Assembly: GCF_008119785.1 (NCBI RefSeq)
Contig: NZ_VSFA01000003.1
Span: forward strand, 124,001 to 188,000
From: Micromonospora sp. MP36
Lineage (GTDB): Bacteria > Actinomycetota > Actinomycetes > Mycobacteriales > Micromonosporaceae
Reading direction: 5' to 3'
DNA length: 64,000 nucleotides
This document shows positions 10,328-18,279 of this stretch, piece by piece. The notes below the pieces were generated by a model. That model saw only the letters and a program-made list of their open reading frames with translations, ran no database searches and was not told the origin of the DNA. The number at the start of each line of letters is the position of its first letter. Position 1 is the first letter of the stretch. The position numbers and the translations under genes are program-made.

Positions 10328-11482
10328 GTGGACGACAGCAGGCTTCCCTTCGCGTTGCCTGACATCGGCGAGGAGGAAATCGCTGCCGTCACGGCCGCCC
10401 TCCGCTCAGGATGGCTCTCCAGCGGGCCGCTGGTGCCGCGCTTCGAGCAGCGGTTCGCCGAGGCGTGTGGACCGGGGGTCAGCGCCATCGCGGTGAACTC
10501 GGCGACGGCCGGCCTGCACCTGGCACTGGAGGCGCTCGGCGTCGGGCCGGGCATGGAGGTGCTGGTGCCGACCTGGACCTTCACCGCCACCGCCGAGGTC
10601 GTCGTGCACCTGGGCGCCGAACCGGTGCTGGTCGACGTCGACCCGGTGACCCTGCACATCGACTTCGTCGACGCGGCCCGGAAGGTCACGCCGAGGACCG
10701 TCGCGGTGCTGCCCGTCCACTTCGCCGGCCAACTCGTCGCCCCGGCGGAGCTGCGTGCGTTCGCCGAGCGCCACCAGCTGGCCGTGGTCGAGGACGCCGC
10801 CCACTCGTTCCCCGCGAGCAGCCAGGGCGTCGCCGTCGGAGCCGGAACGAGCGCGGCGACGGTGTTCAGCTTCTACGCGACGAAGACGATCACCACCGGC
10901 GAGGGCGGGATGGTGGTCACCCGCGACCCCGACCTCGCCCGGCGGATCCGCACCACCCGGCTGCACGGGTTCGACCGGGACGGCTTCGACCGGTACCGCA
11001 GCGACCGGCCGGCCTGGCGGTACGACGTGGTCGAGGCCGGCTGGAAGTGCAACCTCACCGATCCGGCGGCCGCGCTCGGCCTGGTCCAGCTCGACCGCGC
11101 GGAGGCCATGCGCTCGCGCCGGGAGGCGATCGCCCGCCGGTACCGCGAGGCGTTCGCCGGACTCCCGCTCGACCTGCCCGTCCCGGCCCCCGCCGGCGAC
11201 GTGCACGCCTGGCACCTCTTCGTGGTCCGCCTGCACCCCGGGGCGGCACCCGGGCGGGACGACTTCATCCAGGAGATGTCCCGCCTCGGCGTGGGGTGCA
11301 GCGTGCACTTCATCCCGCTGCACCAGCACACCTACTGGCGGCATCGGTACCGACTCGCCGATGCCATGTTCCCCGTCGCCAGCGCCGAGTTCGCGCGCGT
11401 GGTCAGCCTGCCCATCTTCTCGGCCATGACCGACGAGCAGGTCGACCGCGTCATCACCACCGTCCACAAGGTGCTTCAATGA
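10328..11482 (+). CDS. DegT/DnrJ/EryC1/StrS-family sugar aminotransferase
   Basis: A 384-residue PLP-dependent aminotransferase of the family that converts keto-sugar nucleotides to amino sugars. The PLP lysine is K186 in SFYATKTITTGEGG. The cofactor phosphate region is VNSATAGLHLAL (57-68), and the ring-contacting aspartate is in VVEDAAHSFPAS (D156). It starts with GTG behind AGAGGAG. Its stop overlaps the ATG of the sugar transferase gene (ATGA). CapE in this locus makes a 4-keto-6-deoxy sugar nucleotide, so a 4-amino sugar is a reasonable product, perhaps then acetylated by the nearby GNAT (inference). A link to 3-amino sugars is not excluded. Confidence 0.88.
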   Translation: MDDSRLPFALPDIGEEEIAAVTAALRSGWLSSGPLVPRFEQRFAEACGPGVSAIAVNSATAGLHLALEALGVGPGMEVLVPTWTFTATAEVVVHLGAEPVLVDVDPVTLHIDFVDAARKVTPRTVAVLPVHFAGQLVAPAELRAFAERHQLAVVEDAAHSFPASSQGVAVGAGTSAATVFSFYATKTITTGEGGMVVTRDPDLARRIRTTRLHGFDRDGFDRYRSDRPAWRYDVVEAGWKCNLTDPAAALGLVQLDRAEAMRSRREAIARRYREAFAGLPLDLPVPAPAGDVHAWHLFVVRLHPGAAPGRDDFIQEMSRLGVGCSVHFIPLHQHTYWRHRYRLADAMFPVASAEFARVVSLPIFSAMTDEQVDRVITTVHKVLQ

Positions 11483-12066
11483 TCAAAAGGCTCTTCGACG
11501 TCGCCGTCGCGGCGGCGGCCCTGGTCCTCTGCGCGCCCGTCCTGGCCCTGATCGCCCTGGCGATCCGGCTGGACGACGGCGGGCCGGTGCTCTTCCGTCA
11601 GGAACGCGCCGGCCGGGCCGGGCGCACCTTCCACATCCACAAGTTCCGCACCATGCGGACCGGACCCGGCGCCGCCGTCACCTCCGACACCGACGATCGG
11701 ATCACCCGGGTCGGGCGGCTGCTGCGGGCGAGCAAGCTCGACGAACTCCCCCAGCTCTTCGACGTGCTGATCGGCCACATGAGCCTGGTCGGTCCGCGTC
11801 CCGAGGTGCGCAGATACGTCGACTGCTGGCCGCCGCTGGCCCGCTGGCGCATCCTCTCGGTGCGTCCCGGCATCACCGACCCGGCATCGATCGCGTACCG
11901 CAACGAGTCGGCGGAGCTGGCCCGGGCGCCGCGGCCGGAGGAGTACTACGTGTCGGTGGTGCTGCCGCGGAAGGTGGAGATGTACGTGCGCTACGTCGAG
12001 ACCCGCAGCTTCCTCGGCGACCTGCTGATCCTCGCCCGGACCGTGCAGGCGGTCATCGGCCGTTGA
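11479..12066 (+). CDS. Minimal phosphoglycosyl transferase (bacterial sugar transferase)
   Basis: A 195-residue monotopic phosphoglycosyl transferase that should attach a sugar-1-phosphate from a UDP-sugar to undecaprenyl phosphate, starting a lipid-linked repeat unit. It has the short form: basic start KRLFDV, one re-entrant hydrophobic helix (about residues 8-30), the basic FHIHKFRTMR segment, and the catalytic Asp-Glu pair in SKLDELPQLFDVL followed by GHMSLVGPRPE and RPGITDPAS. It lacks the multi-helix N-terminal domain of WbaP-type enzymes. It overlaps the aminotransferase gene by 4 bp and is followed by a strong terminator, ending a two-gene operon. Confidence 0.9.
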   Translation: MIKRLFDVAVAAAALVLCAPVLALIALAIRLDDGGPVLFRQERAGRAGRTFHIHKFRTMRTGPGAAVTSDTDDRITRVGRLLRASKLDELPQLFDVLIGHMSLVGPRPEVRRYVDCWPPLARWRILSVRPGITDPASIAYRNESAELARAPRPEEYYVSVVLPRKVEMYVRYVETRSFLGDLLILARTVQAVIGR

Positions 12067-12075
12067 CCGCGCAGG

Positions 12076-12111
12076 AAGAGGGCCGGGGACCTGGTGGTCC
12101 CCGGCCCTCTT
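12076..12111. terminator. Bidirectional intrinsic terminator, 16-bp stem
   Basis: The arm from 12076 to 12091 (AAGAGGGCCGGGGACC) pairs perfectly with 12096-12111 around the loop TGGT. Thymines follow on the plus strand. It sits 9 bp after the sugar transferase stop and 41 bp beyond the stop of the convergent 2-epimerase gene, so it can serve both transcripts. Confidence 0.9.
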
Positions 12112-12152
12112 TCCCGTGGCCTGGACGGGTCAGCTTGTCATGGCTCGGACGG

Positions 12153-13277
12153 TCAGCGACGGATGCCGGCCCAGTCGTGGTGGCGGCGGACGGTGGAGAG
12201 GATGAAGTCGACCACCCGGCGGGAGGTGTCGGTCACCTGGTAGTCGGCCGGGCAGGGGACGCCGTCGGCGGCGACCTGCGCGGTCACCACGCCGACCGCC
12301 TCCACGACCCCGGCCGGGTCGAGGCCGGTCATCACGATGCCGCCCGCGTCCAGGGCCTCGGGCCGCTCGATCGACTCGCGCAGCGTCACCGCGGGGAAGC
12401 CGAGGATCGCGGACTCCTCGCTGATGGTGCCGCTGTCGGAGAGGGTGCACCGGGCCCGGCGCTGCAACTGGACGTAGTCGATGAGCCCGAACGGCTCGTG
12501 GAAGGTGATCCCGTCGAGGGTCAACGCGTCGGCCGCCAGCGCCTCCAGCCGCTTGCGGGTACGCGGGTGGGTGGACACCAGCACCGGCAGGCCCCAGGCG
12601 TCCCGGACGGCCCGCAGGCAGTCGAGCAGCCGGCCCAGCCGGTCCGGCCGGTCGACGTTCTCTTCCCGGTGCGCACTGACCAGGAAGTACCCGCCCTCAT
12701 CCAGCCCGAGCTGGTCCAGGACGGTCGAGCGCTCGATGTCCGGCAGGTAGTGCGTAAGCACCTCGCGCATCGGCGAGCCGGTGTGCAGGATGCGTCGCGG
12801 ATGCAGCCCTTCGGCGAGCAGGTTGCGCCGGGCGTGCTCGGTGTAGACCAGGTTGAAGTCGGCGACGTGGTCGACCAACCGGCGGTTGGTCTCCTCCGGC
12901 ACGTTCAGGTCGAAGCAGCGGTTGCCCGCCTCCATGTGGTAAACCGGCACCCGCATCCGACGGGCCATCAGGGCGGCGATGCAGCTGTTGGTGTCGCCGA
13001 GCACCAGCAGGGCGTCCGGCCGCAGCTCGGCGATGGCCTCCTCCATGCCGATCAGCACCCCGCCGAGCACCCGCCCGAGCGAGGTGGTGTCGACCCGCAG
13101 GAACCGGTCCGGCTCGCGCAGCCGCAGCTCCGTGAAGAACACGTCGGAGAGGCTGCTGGCCCAGTTCTGGCCGGTATGCACCAGCACATGGTCGACGGTG
13201 TCCTCCAGCCGAGCGATCACCCGGGACAGGCGGATGATCTCCGGCCGGGTGCCCACCACGGTCATGATCCGGGTCAT
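12153..13277 (-). CDS. capG: UDP-N-acetylglucosamine 2-epimerase-family enzyme, CapG/FnlC-like
   Basis: A 374-residue member of the non-hydrolysing UDP-GlcNAc 2-epimerase family. Motifs seen: VVGTRPEIIRLSRVI, HTGQNWASSLSDVFF, LVLGDTNSC, HMEAGNRCFDLNVPEETNR, SAHREENVDRP and LSDSGTISEESAILG. Because it directly follows CapF-like and CapE-like genes, it most likely performs the final C2 epimerisation that gives UDP-N-acetyl-L-fucosamine, as CapG does in S. aureus (established for that pathway; inferred here). The ATG at 13277 has a GGAGAGGAG site. The 31-bp gap to capF suggests one operon, which ends at the shared terminator. Confidence 0.87.
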   Translation of the reverse strand: MTRIMTVVGTRPEIIRLSRVIARLEDTVDHVLVHTGQNWASSLSDVFFTELRLREPDRFLRVDTTSLGRVLGGVLIGMEEAIAELRPDALLVLGDTNSCIAALMARRMRVPVYHMEAGNRCFDLNVPEETNRRLVDHVADFNLVYTEHARRNLLAEGLHPRRILHTGSPMREVLTHYLPDIERSTVLDQLGLDEGGYFLVSAHREENVDRPDRLGRLLDCLRAVRDAWGLPVLVSTHPRTRKRLEALAADALTLDGITFHEPFGLIDYVQLQRRARCTLSDSGTISEESAILGFPAVTLRESIERPEALDAGGIVMTGLDPAGVVEAVGVVTAQVAADGVPCPADYQVTDTSRRVVDFILSTVRRHHDWAGIRR

Positions 13278-13308
13278 GCCGCTCCTCTCCGCTCCACCAC
13301 AACGGTCC

Positions 13309-14436
13309 TCACACCGCGACCGCCAACGGCTGTGGCCGTAGCGACTCCACCGGCTCGGGCCAGGTGTCCGGCCGCTGCGGGTCGAACACCTCGTTCGTCC
13401 AGAACAGGGTGACCAGTTCGTCGGTGCCGGTGTTGACCAGCTTGTGCACCCACATGGTCGGCATGTCGACCAGCACCGGCTCGTCCCCGGACACCCGGAA
13501 CCGCACCACCTCGTCGTCACCGACCCGGCGCAGGCTGATCTCGGCCGATCCGCGTAGCACCACGAACCGCTCCACCTTGGCCAGATGGAAGTGCTCCCCA
13601 CGGGTGATTCCCGGCCGCGTGGTGGAGCAGAAGATCTGTCCCCCACCGCCGTGCACCCGGACCGTCTCGACCAGCTCGCCGCGGGCGTCCGCTCGCCGGG
13701 TCAAGGGCATCGGGTAGTGGTCCGGGAAGCAGTGCGAGCGGTAGGTGTTGAACAGCCGGACCTCGTGGCGGTCCACCAGGGACGGCACGTCGCCGCTGCG
13801 GTAGGTCGCGGCGAGGCGGGTGAGCCGATCGGCGAGCGCGGGCACGCCGATCCGCAGCACCGGCATCGCCGGATCCCAGGAGCCGCCGGCCGGTACGCCG
13901 GTGAGCCGGGCGGCGGCGTCGGTGACGTGCACCAGTTCCAGTTCGCGATCGCCGTGCACGTCAGGAGCGCCGCCGTCGGCGAGCACCCGGCAGAACGTGG
14001 CGACCGCGGAGTTGTACCAGGGCCGGCCGTGCTCGCCGTAGAGGTTCGGCAGGCGCAGGTCGTCGAGCGGCAGGCCGGTGTCGGCCAGTAGCTCCGCCGC
14101 GGCGGCCTTGGCGTCCCCGTACGGGCTGCCGTTGCCGGCCTGGACGGAGTTCGCGTAGCCCACGGACCCGGGCGGGACGGCGACCCGCCGCAGACCCTCG
14201 GCCAGCTGCGCCGCCAGCCGCACGTTGCCGGCTGCGACCTCCGCCGGCTCGCCGCGGTTGATCCCGGCCAGGTGCAGCACGCGGTCGACCCCGCTGACCT
14301 TCGCGGCGACCGCTGCCGGGTCGGCCAGGTCCGCCCGGCTCACCAGGACGGGCTCCGGCCAACCGAGGGCGTGCAGCAGCACCCGGACGTGCCAGCCGAG
14401 GAACCCGCCGGCGCCGGTGACGGCGAGCCTCAGCAC
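13309..14436 (-). CDS. capF: CapF-like bifunctional UDP-sugar epimerase/reductase (SDR plus cupin)
   Basis: A 375-residue two-domain enzyme. The N-terminal extended SDR has the NAD loop TGAGGFLG (7-14) and a YxxxK pair in SPYGDAK (Y106/K110). The C-terminal cupin, about residues 245-375, holds the metal-type motif GEHFHLAKVERFVVL (280-294) and MWVHKLVNTG. In S. aureus CapF the cupin epimerises C3 and the SDR part reduces C4 on the way to UDP-L-FucNAc; the same order of domains supports that role here. The GTG start overlaps the capE stop by 7 bp, indicating coupled translation. Confidence 0.9.
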   Translation of the reverse strand: MLRLAVTGAGGFLGWHVRVLLHALGWPEPVLVSRADLADPAAVAAKVSGVDRVLHLAGINRGEPAEVAAGNVRLAAQLAEGLRRVAVPPGSVGYANSVQAGNGSPYGDAKAAAAELLADTGLPLDDLRLPNLYGEHGRPWYNSAVATFCRVLADGGAPDVHGDRELELVHVTDAAARLTGVPAGGSWDPAMPVLRIGVPALADRLTRLAATYRSGDVPSLVDRHEVRLFNTYRSHCFPDHYPMPLTRRADARGELVETVRVHGGGGQIFCSTTRPGITRGEHFHLAKVERFVVLRGSAEISLRRVGDDEVVRFRVSGDEPVLVDMPTMWVHKLVNTGTDELVTLFWTNEVFDPQRPDTWPEPVESLRPQPLAVAV

Positions 14437-15470
14437 GCCAGCACCGGGTCCCGCAGCGCGAGCTCGGCCCGCACCTCAGGCAGCGTCTTCAGCAGCTCGA
14501 CGATCTCCGGTACGGCCAACCGGGGCGCGTTGGCCGAGGTGAAGTCGGCGACCGGCACGTCCCGCAGCTCTCCTTCGGAGACGTAGAGCGCGTAGTTCAG
14601 GTCCCGGGTGTCCATCGGCACCCGGAAGAAATCGCCGAAGTCCTCGGCCCGGGCGAGTTCCTCCCGCGTGGCCAGCGTCTCGTGTTGCTTCTCGCCGTGC
14701 CGTACGCCGATGACGTCCAGCTTGGCCGGCACCCCGAAGAGCTGGCAGATCGCCTCGGCCAGGTCGCCGATCGTGCAGGCGGGCGCCTTGCGGATGAACA
14801 CGTCGCCGGAGCTGGCCCGCTGGAACGCGTGCTCGACCAGTTCGACCGATTCGGCCAGCGACATGAGGAAGCGGGTCATCCCGGAGTCGGTCACCGTGGG
14901 CGTCCGGCCCGCCTTGATCTGCTCGATGAACAGCGGGATGACCGAACCGCGGGAGTACATGACGTTGCCGTAGCGGACGCAGGAGACCACGGTCCGGCTG
15001 CCGGGGTGGTTCCGGGCGTGAGCCTGGGCGACCTTCTCCATCAGTGCCTTGCTCAGCCCCATCGCGTTCACCGGGCAGACAGCCTTGTCGGTGCTGAGCA
15101 GGACCACCGAGGACACGTCGTTGGCCTCGGCCGCCTCCACCACGTTGGCGCTGCCGGCGATGTTGGTGCGCACCGCCTCCAACGGGAAGAACTCGCAGGA
15201 GGGCACCTGCTTGAGGGCCGCCGCGTGGAAGACGTAGTCGACGTTCCGGCTGGCGAGCAGCACCGACTGGAGGTCGCGTACGTCCCCGACGTGGTAACGC
15301 ACCCGGTCGTCGCCGATCTCCCGGCGCATGGCGTCCTGTTTGGCCTCGTCCCGGCTCAACACCCGGACTTCCGCGACGCCACGGTCGAGGAGCCGGCGCA
15401 CCATCGTCCGGCCGAAGGAACCCGTCCCGCCGGTGATGAGCACCCGGCGGCCGGTGGTCGAGTCTGTCAC
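14430..15470 (-). CDS. capE: CapE-like UDP-GlcNAc 4,6-dehydratase
   Basis: A 346-residue extended SDR of the CapE/FlaA1 type that converts UDP-GlcNAc into a 4-keto-6-deoxy UDP-sugar, the first step toward UDP-L-FucNAc. The NAD loop GGTGSFG is at 14-20. The active-site region is LLSTDKAVCPVNAMGLSK, where methionine (M137) takes the place of the usual tyrosine, four residues before K141. This SMK arrangement is known for soluble 4,6-dehydratases of this group. No membrane domain is present, unlike WbpM. It starts with GTG behind AGGAGC and is the first gene of the capE-capF-capG operon, with its own upstream region. Confidence 0.9.
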   Translation of the reverse strand: MTDSTTGRRVLITGGTGSFGRTMVRRLLDRGVAEVRVLSRDEAKQDAMRREIGDDRVRYHVGDVRDLQSVLLASRNVDYVFHAAALKQVPSCEFFPLEAVRTNIAGSANVVEAAEANDVSSVVLLSTDKAVCPVNAMGLSKALMEKVAQAHARNHPGSRTVVSCVRYGNVMYSRGSVIPLFIEQIKAGRTPTVTDSGMTRFLMSLAESVELVEHAFQRASSGDVFIRKAPACTIGDLAEAICQLFGVPAKLDVIGVRHGEKQHETLATREELARAEDFGDFFRVPMDTRDLNYALYVSEGELRDVPVADFTSANAPRLAVPEIVELLKTLPEVRAELALRDPVLAC

Positions 15471-15660
15471 TGACGCTCCTGTTCACATCGGGTCGGCGGT
15501 GCGCCGGTCGTAGCGGCTCCGCCCGGCCTGCCTGACCGTGTCGGACGGCCTCCTTGAAGAACGAGGCAATAGCCGTCAAGTATCGGAATATGTGGCAGAT
15601 ACCAGCAGTTCGGGCAACCAGCACCAAGGCCGTGACCTGCGAGGACGGTGATCGTCAGGA
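15471..15660 (-). promoter_or_regulatory. Upstream region of the capE operon
   Basis: This non-coding stretch before capE contains an A/T-richer core at about 15550-15620 in an otherwise very GC-rich area. On the minus strand there are TTGACG-like and CATATT-like words, but their spacing is not ideal, so no exact promoter is claimed. The strong hairpin at its left-distal end separates it from the glycosyltransferase operon upstream. Confidence 0.4.
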
Positions 15661-15692
15661 CTGTCCTCGCCCGGCGGGCCGGGCGAGGACAG
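15661..15692. terminator. Strong hairpin, probable terminator
   Basis: CTGTCCTCGCCCGG (15661-15674) pairs perfectly with 15679-15692 around the loop CGGG. It begins 9 bp past the stop of the minus-strand glycosyltransferase operon (gene ending at 15702). There is no clear T run, which is common for actinobacterial terminators. Confidence 0.8.
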
Positions 15693-15701
15693 GTCCCTCG
15701 A

Positions 15702-17111
15702 TCAGGACCGTGCGACCACGTCGGCCGTCGCTGGAGCACGCTCCCGACCCGCCACCGTGGCCAGCAGGTCCAGGTAGCCCCGCATCTGGTCCTCCCGGAA
15801 CAGACCGTCCATGACGTTCTCCGGCAGCGCCTCGATCCGGCCGGTCCGCTCCTTCAGCGCGAGCCAGTCCCGCAGCCGGGCGGCGATCGCGACCGGATCG
15901 CCGAGCACCACTCCGGCGCCACGCGAGCGGATCAGGTCGGCCGCCACCCCGTCGGGGTGGCCCACCATCAGGATCGGCCGCCTTGCCAGCAGGTAGTCGA
16001 AGAGTTTGCCCGGCACCGTGCCGGCGTCCCGCGGGTCGTCCCACATCAACAGGACGAGCACGTCGGCTGCGGCCTGGAGCTGCCACGAGTCCACCGCGGA
16101 GACCTGCCCGACGACGGAGACCACGTCCGGCACCCCGCACCTCGCGGCCGCCTCGTGGGCCGCCGCGGTCTCCGGGCCGGCGAGTACCACGCGTACCCGG
16201 CGCCGGTCGTCGCCGAGCAGCGCCACCGCGCGCAGCAGCGGCGTGGGATCCCTCCGTCCCGGGTAGAGCAGCCCGGTGTGCACAAGCACGAGCGACGACG
16301 GATCCACGTCAGGGGCCACCAGGGAGGTCGTCGGGCCGGTGGGCCGGGGACGCCCGTCGACGCCGTTCATGACGACGTCGGCCGGGACGCCGAACGTCTC
16401 GCGCAGCGTACGCGCCAACGGCTCCGACACGGTCACGCAGCGGGCGACGGTATGCAGCATCCGGCGTTCCAGGCGGTGGTCGAGGAACCGCCGGATCCGC
16501 GAGCGGCCGTGCCCCCAGTACTCGTTGCCGACCGTCCACAGGTCGCGGTAGTCCGCCACCCACGGCACGCCCAGCCGGCGGGCCAGCAGCGCCGCCACGA
16601 GCAGCACCGAGAAGGGTGGTCCGCTGGCCACGACGACGTCCGGGCTCCAGCGATGACAGAGGGCCCGGCCCGCGCGGACTGCGGGGACGATCCAGCCCGC
16701 CTCCGGGTCGGGCAGGTGCAGGATCTCGCGGGCGACTGCCCGGACCGGCGCGGCGATCCTGGCGGGCGCGAGACGACCACGTCCCGGGGGCCAGGCGGAG
16801 CCGCTGACGGGCAGACCGACGGCTGCAGCGCCGCCGCCCAACCGGCCGGACGGCAGCCGCCACGAGCGGACCCGGACAACGTCCGCCGGCGCCAGGCCGT
16901 CGACCGTCGCGTCCGGTCCGCCCGCGCACAGCACCCGAACCTCCCAACCCGCCGCGACGGCCGCCCGGGCCAGCGCCGCGGGGCGCCGGGCGCCCACCGC
17001 CTCGGCCGGCGGGAAGTGGTACGCGACGACGAGCAGCCGGGGCGGGCGGCTCGGCCGGGGCGCCTGCCGTGATGGACGCGGGACACCCGCGCCGCCAACC
17101 GACGGGCTCAC
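15702..17111 (-). CDS. Glycosyltransferase, GT4-like
   Basis: A 469-residue GT-B-fold glycosyltransferase. The N-half begins PPRLLVVAYHFPPAEAVGAR, and the acceptor-side core has PWVADYRDLWTVGNEYW. The donor-side half has LVLVHTGLLYPGRRDPTPLL, VVLAGPETAAAHEAA and GTVPGKLFDYLLARRPILMV. The FPP and VDYRD-type motifs link it to the glycosyltransferases at 54.8 and 59.2 kb in this window. It starts with GTG overlapping the upstream glycosyltransferase stop (GTGA) and is the last gene of the flippase-to-glycosyltransferase operon. Donor and acceptor are not known. Confidence 0.85.
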   Translation of the reverse strand: MSPSVGGAGVPRPSRQAPRPSRPPRLLVVAYHFPPAEAVGARRPAALARAAVAAGWEVRVLCAGGPDATVDGLAPADVVRVRSWRLPSGRLGGGAAAVGLPVSGSAWPPGRGRLAPARIAAPVRAVAREILHLPDPEAGWIVPAVRAGRALCHRWSPDVVVASGPPFSVLLVAALLARRLGVPWVADYRDLWTVGNEYWGHGRSRIRRFLDHRLERRMLHTVARCVTVSEPLARTLRETFGVPADVVMNGVDGRPRPTGPTTSLVAPDVDPSSLVLVHTGLLYPGRRDPTPLLRAVALLGDDRRRVRVVLAGPETAAAHEAAARCGVPDVVSVVGQVSAVDSWQLQAAADVLVLLMWDDPRDAGTVPGKLFDYLLARRPILMVGHPDGVAADLIRSRGAGVVLGDPVAIAARLRDWLALKERTGRIEALPENVMDGLFREDQMRGYLDLLATVAGRERAPATADVVARS

Positions 17112-18271
17112 TCGTCCGTACCCCTGCCGCCGGACGCCGCCGTCGCGTCATGCTCCGCCGGGCCGCCGCCCGCCAGCTCCGCGTACGCGGCGCGGGTTGC
17201 CCGGGCGACCGCGTCGGGTCGGTAGCGGTGCGCGCCGCGACGCCGGGCCACCGCCGCGTGCGGGTCGTCGCCGGCGCACCGGCGCAGCAGCCGGCTGGCG
17301 AGGGCGTCCCCGTCCCGCGGCGCGACAAGGTGACAACCGGGGAGCCCGCGGAGCATCTCGGGCACCCCGCCGACCTTCGTCGCCACCACCCCCCGACCGG
17401 ACGCCAGCGCCTCCGCGACCACCATCGGCGCATTCTCCTGCCTGGAGAAGAGCACCAACGTGCCAACCTCGCGCAGCAGCTGGGCCGTGTCCTTGACCGA
17501 CTGCTGGCCGAGGAACGTCACGCTCCGCCGCAGCCCGATCTTCTCGGCCAGTCGACGGCAGTAGGCGGCGTACTCGCCGTCCATGCCGCTGCCGGCGATG
17601 ACCAGGTGGGCGGATCCGGTGGCGGCCGCGACCGCCCGGAAGGCCCGGATCACGCCGGCCACGTCCTTGAGCGGCGTCATCCGGCCGAGCACCAGGAATG
17701 ACGTGGGATCGGCGGGCGGCGCGGGTTCCACGCCGGTGAAAAAGACCGGGTCGATGGCGTTCGGGATCTGCCAGACCCGCTCGGCCCGCGGCAGTCGCCG
17801 GGCCACCTGCGCGGAGATGGCGATCACCCGCCGGGCCTTCCGCCGGGGCAGCCCTTCCAGGGCGTACGCCACTGCGGCGCGGGGCACTCGGCCCGGGCCG
17901 CGGCGGGTGAGCAGGGTGTCCCGCTCAGCGATGCCGTGCACGGTCAGCAGGGAGCCGGGCAGTCGGGCCGCGATCGAGGCGTATCCCTGCACGTGGACCA
18001 CGTCGGCCTCCCGGCGAGCGGCCCGGAGGAACGGGCCGTGCAGGTCGCGCCGCCAGCCGGCCCACCCGCCGGCACAGGGCACGTACCGCACCCGGCCGAC
18101 GGGGAGGTCGACGGACTCCGCCGGGCCGCCCGAGCCCGGGTTCCCGACGATCTCCAGGTCCACGCCGCCGAGCGCGGCCAGTCCGGCGACCAGGTTGACG
18201 GTGGCGGATTCCACGCCCCCGGTGGGTGACGCCATGTCCCGCGGGAACGGGCCGACCATGAGTACTCGCAT
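17108..18271 (-). CDS. GT4 family glycosyltransferase
   Basis: A 387-residue GT4 glycosyltransferase. Visible features: MRVLMVGPFPRDMASPTGGV at the start, VVHVQGYASIAARL, IPNAIDPVFF, LVLGRMTPLKDVAGVIRAF, VIAGSGMDGEY and the donor-binding loop FSRQENAPMVVAEALASGR, where the glutamate pair of the EX7E motif is recognisable. ATG at 18271 was chosen because the frame upstream lies inside the preceding gene; a GAGGGG site precedes it. Spacing to the upstream glycosyltransferase is 8 bp, and the downstream one overlaps by 4 bp. Its sugar is not known. Confidence 0.88.
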   Translation of the reverse strand: MRVLMVGPFPRDMASPTGGVESATVNLVAGLAALGGVDLEIVGNPGSGGPAESVDLPVGRVRYVPCAGGWAGWRRDLHGPFLRAARREADVVHVQGYASIAARLPGSLLTVHGIAERDTLLTRRGPGRVPRAAVAYALEGLPRRKARRVIAISAQVARRLPRAERVWQIPNAIDPVFFTGVEPAPPADPTSFLVLGRMTPLKDVAGVIRAFRAVAAATGSAHLVIAGSGMDGEYAAYCRRLAEKIGLRRSVTFLGQQSVKDTAQLLREVGTLVLFSRQENAPMVVAEALASGRGVVATKVGGVPEMLRGLPGCHLVAPRDGDALASRLLRRCAGDDPHAAVARRRGAHRYRPDAVARATRAAYAELAGGGPAEHDATAASGGRGTDE

Positions 18272-18279
18272 CTCGCCCC

